Below are positions 7,657 through 15,857 of a DNA stretch of 47,445 nucleotides, piece after piece. The notes under the pieces were generated by a model. It worked only from the letters and a program-made list of their open reading frames with translations. It was not told the origin of the DNA and did not search any database. The stretch spans positions 1 through 47,445 of the forward strand of contig JAHYIV010000023.1 of the NCBI GenBank assembly GCA_019429465.1. The letters are read 5' to 3'. The stretch comes from Desulfoarculaceae bacterium. Lineage in GTDB: Bacteria > Desulfobacterota > Desulfobulbia > Desulfobulbales > Desulfocapsaceae. The position numbers and the translations under genes are program-made. Each line of letters opens with the position of its first letter. The stretch's first letter is position 1.

Positions 7657-8386
7657 CCACCATTATCTTCTCTTGAATATTCTGCCGCAAACGCTTGGCC
7701 AGTTCAACTGCATCTACTATTCTGGTATTGGGCAGGATCACCAGGATTTCCTCTCCACCATAGCGAACCACAACATCAAGTTCACGCTGTGAGCCGACAA
7801 TCACAGTCCCACGTTTTTTCAAGATCTTATCACCAATCTGGTGACCGTGGGTATCATTGACCTCCTTGAAATGATCGATATCAAGGAGGAAGACAGAAAA
7901 CGGGACGTCATATCTCCTGGCCCGCTGATCTCTTCTTCCAGCCTATGATCGAGATAACGACGATTATAGATCCCCATTAACGGATCTGTGATATTTTCAT
8001 CTTCAAGAACATAAATTCGTTGTAAATCACGGGCCGTTTTCACAAAGAGAGAGCAAACCATATAGACAAAAACAGCTCCGCCAAAAAGTATCCCGGGGGC
8101 AACAAGGTCAGAAATGGAGTTTTTACGGACTGTGGAATGAAGAAAGCCATAAAGTATATAGCCGGCAATAAACATGAAGATAAAAAGAGATAGAGTTTTC
8201 CACCGGGATCGTACCTTTCCTTCAGGCAGCAGCTGCATAATCGCTCTGATCTGAGCAAGAGAGATGGCCAGTCCGATTATGCCCCCGATGATCATCCCGA
8301 ATTCAATCCAGAAAAGGTTATTTCGCATTTGTCTTGTTATCCTCTTGAAAATGCAACATATTCACCCTCTTTCCAATAATCCGGGG

Positions 8387-11062
8387 TTACAACAGGCTCT
8401 TCTCCACCAGCTCATAGACTCCAGCCGACAGCCCTGGCCTGCCACCAATCCTCTCCAGCTGTTGCCGCATCAACTGCTGTCTGTTTGTATCATAGCGCTT
8501 CCAGCCGGTAAAAGGAGTCATCAACCTGGAGGCAATCTGGGGATTGATGGGATCAAGCCCGATAATCTGCTCGGCCAGAAAGGCATAACCGGCACCGGAC
8601 GAAGCATGAAAACGCACATGATTTCCCATACCGAAAGCACCGATCAAGGACCGCACCTTATTGGGATTATTGAGGGAAAAGGCCGGATGGGTCAGCAGAT
8701 ATTTCACAGTCTCCAGGGTATTCTCCAGGCTCGAAGTGGCCTGCAGAGTCAGCCATTTATCAACTACCAGGGGATCCCCCTGCCATTGCCGATAAAAGTC
8801 ATTCAAGGCTTCCTGCCTCTCTTGCACTGGACAATTGGCAAGGGCGCTCAGGGCGGCCATCACATCGGTCATATTGTCCTTTTGTTCATACTGTTTCACC
8901 GCCAGGTCGAGACAATCGGCAGGCAAAGGATCCATGGCCAGTAGATAGGAAAGACATATGTTTTTCAGACTCCTGCGTCCCATGGCCTCTGGAGTCAAGG
9001 CGTAGCCGCAGGCCATGGACGGCCCGGTGTCGCTCGCTCCAGGGACGGATGAGGAGCGGCCGCTGGTTTCCCTGCACGCGTCATAGACCTGATGAAGGTC
9101 CTGGCTGAGCTGTCGGGCCAGTTCACTCCGGACAAACCGCCGGGCCAGATACAGATTATCCGGATCGATCACCTTCATCTGCAGCGCCAGGGTAGTTTCA
9201 GCAGGCAAGGTCAGGGCCTGGGCCAGCAACGCCTTGTCACCGTCCCGTTGCCGGAGATTCAGGCGCAGGGCCTCGACAAACAGGGTGTCAAGGACTGGGA
9301 CACCACCCTGCTGCAAGGTGTTGACACATTCCAGGATAATGGATTCACTGAGCCGATTGGCGGCATCCCAGCGGTTAAAGAGGTCGCTGTCATGAGCCAT
9401 GAGAAAGGCCAGCTCTTCACGTCCCTGAAAGAGCTCAACCTTGACCGGAGCCGAGAACCCGCGCAGGAACGAGAGCACCGGCTTTTCGGCAAGATCTGAA
9501 AAACTGAAGGACTGTTTCTCCTGTCGCAACTGCAGTAGAGATTCCGGTGTGACCATGTCCTTGCCAGGACTATCCAGCAGCCCGATATTCATGGGAACAA
9601 GAAAGGGTTGCTTCACCTCCTGCCCTGGTGTTGGCGGGCAGCTCTGCTCAACGGTCACGGTATACATTCCCTTATTGCCGTCCCAGGATTCAGAGACGCG
9701 TAGAACCGGGGTTCCGGCCTGGCTGTACCAGCGTTTGAACTGTTCCAGGTCAACACCGGAAGCATCACTCATGGCGGCCACGAAATCATCACAGGTCACG
9801 GCCTGGCCATCGTGTCTGGCGAAATAGAGGTCCATTCCCTGGCGGAAACTGTTGGCACCAAGCAGGGTGTGCATCATGCGGATCACCTCCGCCCCTTTAT
9901 TATAGACAGTCACCGTGTAAAAATTATTGATCTCCACATAGGAATCAGGGCGGACCGGATGGGCCATGGGCCCGCTGTCCTCTTTGAACTGAAAGGTGCG
10001 TAAGGCCCGCACATCATCAATGCGCTGTACGGACCGCGAATTCATGTCCGCCGAAAACTGCTGATCCCTGAAGACGGTGAGTCCCTCTTTCAGGCTGAGC
10101 TGAAACCAGTCACGGCAGGTGACCCGGTTACCGGTCCAGTTATGGAAATACTCATGGGCAATGACTCCTTCAATACCGAGATAATCCTGATCAGTCGCCG
10201 TTTCCGGACTGGCGAGGACATACTTGGAATTAAAGACATTGAGCCCCTTGTTTTCCATGGCCCCCATATTGAAATCATCAACGGCCACGATCATATAGCG
10301 GTCGAGATCATACTCCAGACCAAAGACCTCCTCGTCCCAGCGCATGGCCTTTTTCAGGGAGTGCATGGCGTGACCGCATTTTCCCTGGTTCCGGGCCTCA
10401 ACATAGATCTGCAGGAGAACCGCCCTGCCCGAATTGGTGACAAAGTTATCCTCAAGACAGACCAGAGCTCCGGCCACCAGAGCAAAGAGATAGCAGGGTT
10501 TGGGAAAAGGGTCCTGCCACACCGCATAATGTCTGTCTGCCTGCAGGCTACCCTTCTCAAGCAGATTACCGTTGGAAAGCAGGATCGGACAGCTTCGTAC
10601 GTCCGCCTCGATCCGGGTGGTGAACCGGGCCATTACATCGGGCCGATCCTGGTAATAGGTAATCTTGCGAAACCCCTCCGCCTCACACTGGGTGCAGTAG
10701 TTGCCGCTGGAGCGGTACAGACCTTCGAGTTCGGTATTGCTATCCGGAAAAATCCTGGTCGTGATCTCAAGGACAAAGGTGTCCGGGACTGCATGGATCA
10801 TAATCCCGGAATCGGTCAATGAATACTCAAGGACTGTCAGCGGGTTGGAATCAAGGGTGATAGCCACAAGCTCCAGTTCCTGACCATTGAGAAACAGGGA
10901 TCTCTTTCCCGCAGTCTGCTCAGAATTGCGCCTGAAATGAGACCTGGCCGTGACCAAAGTGTCGTCCTGGTTCAGTTGAAAGGTCATACTGATCTTGTCG
11001 GTGAGATAGTCAGGTGCACTGTAATCCTGCCGATAAAGGGTCGGCGGAGTCTGCTGGGTCAT
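8387..11062 (-). CDS. pepN: Aminopeptidase N, M1 family
   Basis: A cytoplasmic zinc aminopeptidase that removes N-terminal residues from peptides. The exopeptidase motif GAMEN (MGAMENKGLNVFN) and the zinc site HEYFHNWTGNRVTC...KEG (around residues 302-326) are intact. The N-terminus (TLYRQDYSAPDYLTDKISMTF) and overall length resemble the E. coli PepN type. The start at 11062 is preferred over 11095 because GAGGACACA precedes it and the family begins there; this gives 891 residues. A 54-nt repeat adds residues 668-685 (GRSSSVPGASDTGPSMAC), which accounts for most of the excess over the usual length of about 870. It is transcribed alone, in the same direction as the broken GGDEF gene downstream. 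Confidence 0.95.
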   Translation of the reverse strand: MTQQTPPTLYRQDYSAPDYLTDKISMTFQLNQDDTLVTARSHFRRNSEQTAGKRSLFLNGQELELVAITLDSNPLTVLEYSLTDSGIMIHAVPDTFVLEITTRIFPDSNTELEGLYRSSGNYCTQCEAEGFRKITYYQDRPDVMARFTTRIEADVRSCPILLSNGNLLEKGSLQADRHYAVWQDPFPKPCYLFALVAGALVCLEDNFVTNSGRAVLLQIYVEARNQGKCGHAMHSLKKAMRWDEEVFGLEYDLDRYMIVAVDDFNMGAMENKGLNVFNSKYVLASPETATDQDYLGIEGVIAHEYFHNWTGNRVTCRDWFQLSLKEGLTVFRDQQFSADMNSRSVQRIDDVRALRTFQFKEDSGPMAHPVRPDSYVEINNFYTVTVYNKGAEVIRMMHTLLGANSFRQGMDLYFARHDGQAVTCDDFVAAMSDASGVDLEQFKRWYSQAGTPVLRVSESWDGNKGMYTVTVEQSCPPTPGQEVKQPFLVPMNIGLLDSPGKDMVTPESLLQLRQEKQSFSFSDLAEKPVLSFLRGFSAPVKVELFQGREELAFLMAHDSDLFNRWDAANRLSESIILECVNTLQQGGVPVLDTLFVEALRLNLRQRDGDKALLAQALTLPAETTLALQMKVIDPDNLYLARRFVRSELARQLSQDLHQVYDACRETSGRSSSVPGASDTGPSMACGYALTPEAMGRRSLKNICLSYLLAMDPLPADCLDLAVKQYEQKDNMTDVMAALSALANCPVQERQEALNDFYRQWQGDPLVVDKWLTLQATSSLENTLETVKYLLTHPAFSLNNPNKVRSLIGAFGMGNHVRFHASSGAGYAFLAEQIIGLDPINPQIASRLMTPFTGWKRYDTNRQQLMRQQLERIGGRPGLSAGVYELVEKSLL
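9008..9061 (+). repeat. 54-nt in-frame repeat, copy 8 (inside pepN, antisense to the gene)
   Basis: On the + strand it begins GCAGGCCATGGACGGCCC, has GTGTCGCTCGCTCC and ends GAGCGGCC. pepN reads the complementary strand, codon-aligned, in the same frame as the first two cbiD copies. Confidence 0.92.
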
Positions 11063-11295
11063 TGTGTCCTCATTTTTTATAGGGCCAATCATCAAGCATC
11101 CGAACCTTGGCTGAATCTTGATGATTGACAGCTATTTTAGAAGCCGTTATAAAAAGAGCAAAGCATTTCCTGTTCTTTTTATTTACAGATTCTTATACCG
11201 CTGCAAAGAAACAACCAATCTGTTCCGGCTGGTTATTTGAAGCGGCGCCTGGCAAATAATATATTATTATTTAATAATAGCTCAATGCTTCAATC

Positions 11296-11328
11296 GAGGA
11301 CATTTCGAAAATGCTGTCCTCCTTTTTT
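11296..11328 (+). terminator. Possible hairpin/terminator between pepN and dapL
   Basis: GAGGACA (11296-11302) can pair with TGTCCTC (11315-11321), followed by CTTTTTTC. The loop is 12 nt and the stem only 7 bp. It lies about 35 bp before dapL, so it might be an attenuator. The support is weak. The rest of the 300-bp gap is AT-rich with no ORF. Confidence 0.3.
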
Positions 11329-11363
11329 CACCTACCATAACAAATGTAAGGGAAAATGTCCCC

Positions 11364-12593
11364 ATGATCACGATTAACGAAAATTACCTCAAGCTCCAGG
11401 CCTCCTATCTGTTTTCCAATATCGCCAAACGAGTGGCAAACTTTCAACAGGCCAACCCTGACAAAGATATCATCCGGCTGGGAATCGGTGATGTCACCCG
11501 GGCCCTGCCGACAGCCTGCATTACGGCCTTCCACAAGGCTGTAGATGAGATGGGAGCCGATGCCAGTTTCCGCGGCTATGGCCCGGAACAGGGATATGAC
11601 TTTCTGCGTGAGACCATTGCCAAAAATGATTTTCAGACCCGAGGCGCAGACATTACAGCCGATGAGATCTTTATCAGTGACGGGGCCAAATGCGATACCG
11701 GCAATATCCAGGAGCTCTTTACCCAGGATATCATCGTGGCCATCCCCGACCCGGTCTACCCGGTCTATCTTGATACCAATGTCATGGCGGGTCGCACAGG
11801 CGACTTTGTAGATGGCAGATATCAGGGCCTGGTCTATCTTGACTCCACCAAGGCCAATAATTTTGTCCCGGCCCTGCCAGAGGTCGATGTGGATCTGATC
11901 TATCTCTGTTTTCCCAATAACCCCACGGGATCAACCATTACCAGGGAACAGTTGAGCAGGTGGGTACAGTATGCCCAGGAGAAAAAAGCGCTGATCCTCT
12001 TTGATGCCGCCTATGAGGCCTTTATCCGCGACGAATCCCTGCCCCACTCCATCTATGAGATAGAAGGAGCAAAAGAGGTAGCCATTGAGTTCCGTTCGTT
12101 TTCCAAGAATGCGGGATTCACCGGCACCCGTTGCGCGTACACCGTCGTGCCCAAGGAATGTACGGCCTTTGATTCCAAAGGCAGCCGGCATTCCATTCAT
12201 GCCCTGTGGAACCGCCGCCACTCCACCAAATTCAACGGCGTCTCCTATCCGGTGCAGCGCGCCGCCGAGGCCGTCTACAGCGAAGAAGGGCAGACCCAGA
12301 CCAGAGAGCTGGTGGCCTATTACATGCGGAATGCCGATCTGATCCGGCAGGAGATGACGACGCTGGGCTATGATTTTGTGGGGGGGGAGAATGCACCCTA
12401 TATCTGGATAGATGCCAAAGGCGACTCCTGGGATTTTTTTGACATGCTGCTCAATAAAACCGGTGTGGTCTGCACGCCCGGCGCCGGTTTCGGCAAATGC
12501 GGCGAAGGCTATATCCGTCTCTCTGCCTTTAATTCCCTGGCCAATGTAGAGAAGGCCATGGCCCGGATCAGAGAATTACGAATTACGAATTAG
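11364..12593 (+). CDS. dapL: LL-diaminopimelate aminotransferase
   Basis: The enzyme converts tetrahydrodipicolinate directly to LL-diaminopimelate with glutamate as donor, the short route to lysine and peptidoglycan in many deltaproteobacteria. Characteristic segments are [63 protein letters not shown] and the PLP lysine region [14 protein letters not shown]. The 409 residues fit the family. The last few residues (ELRITN) are encoded by an AATTACG repeat that runs past the stop, so the C-terminal tip is repeat-derived. It converges on ispH, with both genes ending in the same repeat block. Confidence 0.96.
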   Translation: MITINENYLKLQASYLFSNIAKRVANFQQANPDKDIIRLGIGDVTRALPTACITAFHKAVDEMGADASFRGYGPEQGYDFLRETIAKNDFQTRGADITADEIFISDGAKCDTGNIQELFTQDIIVAIPDPVYPVYLDTNVMAGRTGDFVDGRYQGLVYLDSTKANNFVPALPEVDVDLIYLCFPNNPTGSTITREQLSRWVQYAQEKKALILFDAAYEAFIRDESLPHSIYEIEGAKEVAIEFRSFSKNAGFTGTRCAYTVVPKECTAFDSKGSRHSIHALWNRRHSTKFNGVSYPVQRAAEAVYSEEGQTQTRELVAYYMRNADLIRQEMTTLGYDFVGGENAPYIWIDAKGDSWDFFDMLLNKTGVVCTPGAGFGKCGEGYIRLSAFNSLANVEKAMARIRELRITN

Positions 12594-12664
12594 AAATTAC
12601 GAATTACGTTCATGGCATTGCATTACGAATCAGTATTTGTCTTGTTCGTAATTCGTAATTCGTG
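12572..12664. repeat. AATTACGAATTACG repeat block with inverted halves between dapL and ispH
   Basis: GAATTACGAATTACGAATTA on the left and TTCGTAATTCGTAATTCG on the right form an inverted pair around a short spacer. It supplies the final codons of dapL and, on the other strand, part of the ispH C-terminus (both contain ELRITN). It could form a strong cruciform or hairpin and act as a bidirectional terminator. Confidence 0.8.
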
Positions 12665-13588
12665 TTCAAGCACGGCAGGTTGAAAGGAGACCTGTTCCTC
12701 TTTGCCCGGCAACTCAGTAATAACTGTTGCCCCATACTCCTGCAACCAATCGACAACCCCGCGCACCAGACGTTCAGGGGCAGAGGCCCCGGCGGTCACT
12801 CCCACGCGTTCATGGCCCTGCAACCACTCTGGACGAATATCAGTCTCATCGTCGATCAGATATCCCGTCATCCCAGCCCTGCCCCCGACCTCCCGCAACC
12901 TGTTGGAATTGGAACTGCTTTTAGAGCCAACCACCAGGAGGATATCCGCCTTCTGCGCTAATTCCTTGACTACATTCTGACGATTCTGGGTGGCATAACA
13001 GACATTTGAACGAGGACCTCTGATGGCGGGAAAGCGCTGTTCCAGCTTCTGTATAATCCCGGTGATATCGTTTTGACTAAGGGTTGTCTGAGTGACATAG
13101 GCGACTCGTTCAGTGTCAACAACCCGTACAGTCACTGCCTCATCCTCAGAGGCAATAACATGCACACGGCCAACAACCCTGCCGGCTGCGCCCTCCACCT
13201 CAGGATGTCGGTGATGACCGATAATCAGAACATCACACCCCTCGGCATGATATTTTTCCACCATCCGGTGAACACTGTTCACCAGGGGGCAGGTGGCATC
13301 AATAGTCAGCAGGCCAAGCCCCTGAGCCTGTAGCTCAACTGCCGCCGAGACCCCATGGGCACTGAAGATACAGACGGCCCCCCGGGGGATATCAGCAAGC
13401 TCCTCCATAAAAACGACACCGAGTTCCTCCAATTCCTGAACGACATGTTTATTATGAACAATTTCATGAAGCACATAAATCGGCGGCCCATACTGCTCGA
13501 GGGCCAGTCGTACCGTAGCAATGGCCCGCACCACACCGGCACAGAACCCTCTGGGATTAGCCAGGATTATCTCTTTAAGGACACTCAT
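12623..13588 (-). CDS. ispH: 4-hydroxy-3-methylbut-2-enyl diphosphate reductase
   Basis: The last enzyme of the MEP isoprenoid pathway; an iron-sulfur protein producing IPP and DMAPP. The three cluster cysteines are visible in NPRGFCAGVVRA (residue about 16), IDATCPLV and SNVCYATQNRQ. EIVHNKHVV and VVGSKSSSNSNRLREV are also diagnostic. Length (321) is slightly above the usual 280-315 because of a C-terminal tail (LEHELRITNKTNTDS) that falls in the AATTACG repeat. With ispA and dxs it is one of three isoprenoid genes in the window, though not in an operon with them. Confidence 0.96.
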   Translation of the reverse strand: MSVLKEIILANPRGFCAGVVRAIATVRLALEQYGPPIYVLHEIVHNKHVVQELEELGVVFMEELADIPRGAVCIFSAHGVSAAVELQAQGLGLLTIDATCPLVNSVHRMVEKYHAEGCDVLIIGHHRHPEVEGAAGRVVGRVHVIASEDEAVTVRVVDTERVAYVTQTTLSQNDITGIIQKLEQRFPAIRGPRSNVCYATQNRQNVVKELAQKADILLVVGSKSSSNSNRLREVGGRAGMTGYLIDDETDIRPEWLQGHERVGVTAGASAPERLVRGVVDWLQEYGATVITELPGKEEQVSFQPAVLEHELRITNKTNTDS

Positions 13589-13786
13589 CTGTAAGTCGCA
13601 CGTTGGTTAATTATAAGTTGGGAGCGGTAAGTTCAAAGCTCAAAATAACAGAGAAGAGAGAGAGCCTGCATCATTTATTGCGCACACTATCTTTTTTTTC
13701 TTATTTCCAATTTCGTCTTTTTCTGTTTAACTCTAAGATAAATAATCAGTATTCAACCTGCAACCTCTACCTGTTAACTTACTCCT
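13589..13786. other. Intergenic region between ispH and the iron alcohol dehydrogenase gene
   Basis: About 200 bp of AT-rich sequence between two divergent genes. It should hold both promoters, but no clear box pair or ribosome binding site can be named. Overlapping ORFs here look like noise. Confidence 0.4.
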
Positions 13787-14974
13787 ATGGATCATTCACA
13801 ATCTTTCACCGTAACCCAGCCAACCCGCATCCAGTTTGGCGTTGGCGCCATCAGCAATCTGGGCAGGACTGTCCAGGATTTTAATGGCAGCAATGTTTTT
13901 CTGGTCGTTGACCCGGGTCTGGTCAAGGCCGGGATTGTCGGCCAGATAACCGCCCCCCTGGATACAGCTGGCATTCCCTATACCCTGTATGACAAGATCG
14001 ATCCCGAACCAGGTCTGAAACTCGCCGACAAGGGATATGAACTGGCAAAGACCAAAGGCTGTGACTGTGTGATCGGGGCCGGTGGCGGTTCAGCCATGGA
14101 TGTAGCCAAGGCCGTGGCCATCCTGCTGACCAATGGCGGTAAGGCTGCTGACTATCTCGGTCTTGACAAGATCAAAAAAGCTGGTGTGCCCAAGATCATG
14201 ATCCCCACTTCGGCCGGAACCGGCGCCGAGGTAACATTCACCGCGGTGTTTATCAATGAGGAAACCGGCTCTAAGGGGGGTATGAATGGAGCCCCGCTCT
14301 ATCCGGAGGCCGCTATCCTGGATCCAGCGCTGACCCTCAGCCTGCCGCCCCATGTAACCGCCTCTACCGGTATCGATGCCCTGACCCATGCACTCGAGGC
14401 CTACACCTCCACCCAGGCCCATATCATCTCCGAGATGTATTCATTGGAGGCCATCGATCTTATCAGCCGTAATCTCCCTCAGGCCTATGCCAACGGCGCT
14501 AACATGAAGGCTCGTTCAGCCATGCTCATGAGCAGTCTTTTAGGCGGCAAGGCTCTGGCAACTGCCGGTGTGGGGCTGGTCCATGCCATGGCCTATCCCA
14601 TGGGCGGCATGTTTGGCATAGCACACGGCCTTGCCAACGCGGTTCTGCTTCCCTATGTTGTGGAGTACAATCTCATTGGCAACCTGGAAAAATTCGCCAT
14701 CCTGGCCTCAGTCCTTGGCAAAAATACCGATGACATGACAACCAGAGAAGCAGCTGAGCGCTGTGTGGAGGCCCTGTTTGAGCTGAATGCCGATGTGGGC
14801 ATTCCGGCCACCCTGGAAGATCTGGCCATTCCAGCCGATCAGATCCCCGAAATGGCCAGGATCGCCTTGACCGTGACCCGTCCTGTTGAAAACAACCCAC
14901 GGAAGCCCACCCTGAACGAGGTGATCGATATCTACCAGATGGCCTATGACGGCAACAGTTCAATTTTATATTAA
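13787..14974 (+). CDS. Iron-containing alcohol dehydrogenase
   Basis: A group III NAD(P)-dependent alcohol dehydrogenase of 395 residues. The nucleotide-binding part has IGAGGGSAMDVAKAVAILL (residue about 95) and PTSAGTGAEVT. The metal-binding region has STGIDALTHALEAYTS, GVGLVHAMAYPMGG and GIAHGLANAVLLPYV, supplying the Asp and His ligands. Substrate cannot be told; ethanol, butanol, propanediol or phosphonate-related aldehydes are possible. The gene stands alone. Its TAA stop (14972-14974) is also the first three bases of a truncated dispersed repeat. Confidence 0.93.
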   Translation: MDHSQSFTVTQPTRIQFGVGAISNLGRTVQDFNGSNVFLVVDPGLVKAGIVGQITAPLDTAGIPYTLYDKIDPEPGLKLADKGYELAKTKGCDCVIGAGGGSAMDVAKAVAILLTNGGKAADYLGLDKIKKAGVPKIMIPTSAGTGAEVTFTAVFINEETGSKGGMNGAPLYPEAAILDPALTLSLPPHVTASTGIDALTHALEAYTSTQAHIISEMYSLEAIDLISRNLPQAYANGANMKARSAMLMSSLLGGKALATAGVGLVHAMAYPMGGMFGIAHGLANAVLLPYVVEYNLIGNLEKFAILASVLGKNTDDMTTREAAERCVEALFELNADVGIPATLEDLAIPADQIPEMARIALTVTRPVENNPRKPTLNEVIDIYQMAYDGNSSILY

Positions 14975-15027
14975 GCCGCTGTAAAAAATAACATGGTCAT
15001 CTAAGTGACCGGAGCGGCATAAGGAGC
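14972..15027 (+). mobile_element. Inverted-repeat element A, copy 1, truncated (left half)
   Basis: It matches the left half of the full copy at 42388-42547 (TAAGCCGCTGTAAAAAA... ATCTAAGTGACCGGAGCGGC) and stops at AAGGAGC. The right half is missing. Its TAA is the stop codon of the preceding dehydrogenase. Confidence 0.8.
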
Positions 15028-15167
15028 AACCACTGTTTCTTTTTTTTCTCTGAAGCCTTTTCAAGAGAACGGCCGGTGAAAAGACCTCAGGAATCCTTAC
15101 TAGCCAAGTCCTGTCATAGCGACCAACAGCAAAAGAACAAGAGTCGTCTCTGACAACCAGAGAACAA

Positions 15168-15237
15168 AAAAGCCTTAAATAGAACAGGGCGGATTATCAG
15201 CACATTGATAATCCGCCCTGTTCTATTTAAGGCTTTT
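15168..15237. repeat. Perfect 32-bp inverted repeat with a 6-nt loop
   Basis: The arms 15168-15199 and 15206-15237 are fully complementary (left arm begins AAAAGCCTTAAATAGAACAG, loop GCACAT). The stem is far longer than a normal terminator stem and ends in TTTT on both strands. It lies in a 420-bp gene-free gap after the alcohol dehydrogenase. A bidirectional terminator or a miniature palindromic element are the two readings. The rest of the gap, 15028-15167 and 15238-15395, shows no gene. Confidence 0.9.
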
Positions 15238-15395
15238 ACGGGCTGCAATATCCATCAAAACAGCTCTGATTTATTGCCATTCCAGACAGGCATATCCATG
15301 TCCAACTCCGGCACAAAGGCGCCAGACTTGCAAATTGTATCAAATTGTGATATAAAACTCTATTCTGAAGATAGACACATTAATGGAGGAAGAAA

Positions 15396-15755
15396 ATGAC
15401 GCTATTGGAAGGACTTTTGTGGTTAACGCTGAACATCTATCATGAGGCGCGTTCCGAACCACAGATTGGACAGATTGCCGTGGCCCATGTAACCCTGAAT
15501 CGGGCCATACAAAGAAACCTCTCTATCAAAGAGGTGGTAACTCAACCATACCAGTTCAGCTGGACCGTAAAAGAGTCCTACATCCCTAAAAACATACCTG
15601 CCTTTTTCCAATGCCTGCAATCTGCATACATTGCTCTCAGCGACAAGGATTTCACCGCCGGCGCGACCCACTTCCATATGCAAGACATACAACCTGATTG
15701 GTCTGTCCAGCTGACCTATCTGAACCAGTACGGCAGTCACAAATTTTACCGATAA
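15396..15755 (+). CDS. SleB-type cell wall hydrolase domain protein
   Basis: The 119-residue protein matches the Hydrolase_2 (SleB) domain: LTLNIYHEARSEPQIGQIAVAHVTLNRA (catalytic Glu in YHEAR), QFSWT, GATHFHM and a final GSHKFYR. The family cleaves peptidoglycan glycan strands (lytic transglycosylase-like) and is known from spore germination and from many Gram-negatives. It consists of the domain only, with no signal peptide or binding module visible, so how it reaches the wall is unclear; a phage-derived origin is possible. A good GGAGGAAGAAA ribosome site precedes the start. Confidence 0.87.
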   Translation: MTLLEGLLWLTLNIYHEARSEPQIGQIAVAHVTLNRAIQRNLSIKEVVTQPYQFSWTVKESYIPKNIPAFFQCLQSAYIALSDKDFTAGATHFHMQDIQPDWSVQLTYLNQYGSHKFYR

Positions 15756-15857
15756 GTGTGCCCTTGTCCTAAAAAAATCATCCACCTCCCGGCTCGCTGT
15801 CTGGAGATGGATAGATCTTAGGGAAGCAATATGGTATATCAGTATTTTCCGCGTCCC

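Larger units (their letters stand above)
7424..8328 (-). pseudogene. Membrane diguanylate cyclase (GGDEF), broken by a one-base frameshift
   Basis: The N-terminal part (from 8328) has about three membrane segments (IGGIIGLAISLAQI, LFIFMFIAGYILYGF, GILFGGAVFVYMVCS), followed by the GGDEF-domain start DPLMGIYNRRYLDHRLEEEIS. The frame is then lost near 7921-7925. Adding one base there restores the expected RARRYDVPFSVFLLDIDHFKEVND and joins the downstream frame ending at 7424, which carries RYGGEEILVIL (active-site variant of GGDEF) and TVSIGVAGYLF. A full and a partial 54-nt repeat lie in the loop before TVSIGVA. Intact, it would make cyclic di-GMP at the inner membrane. A sequencing error is the alternative to real decay. 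Confidence 0.85.

Noticed and set aside
13603..13884. 93-codon open frame overlapping the alcohol dehydrogenase start
   Set aside because: Low-complexity Phe/Ser-rich translation from AT-rich DNA, out of frame with a well-supported gene.
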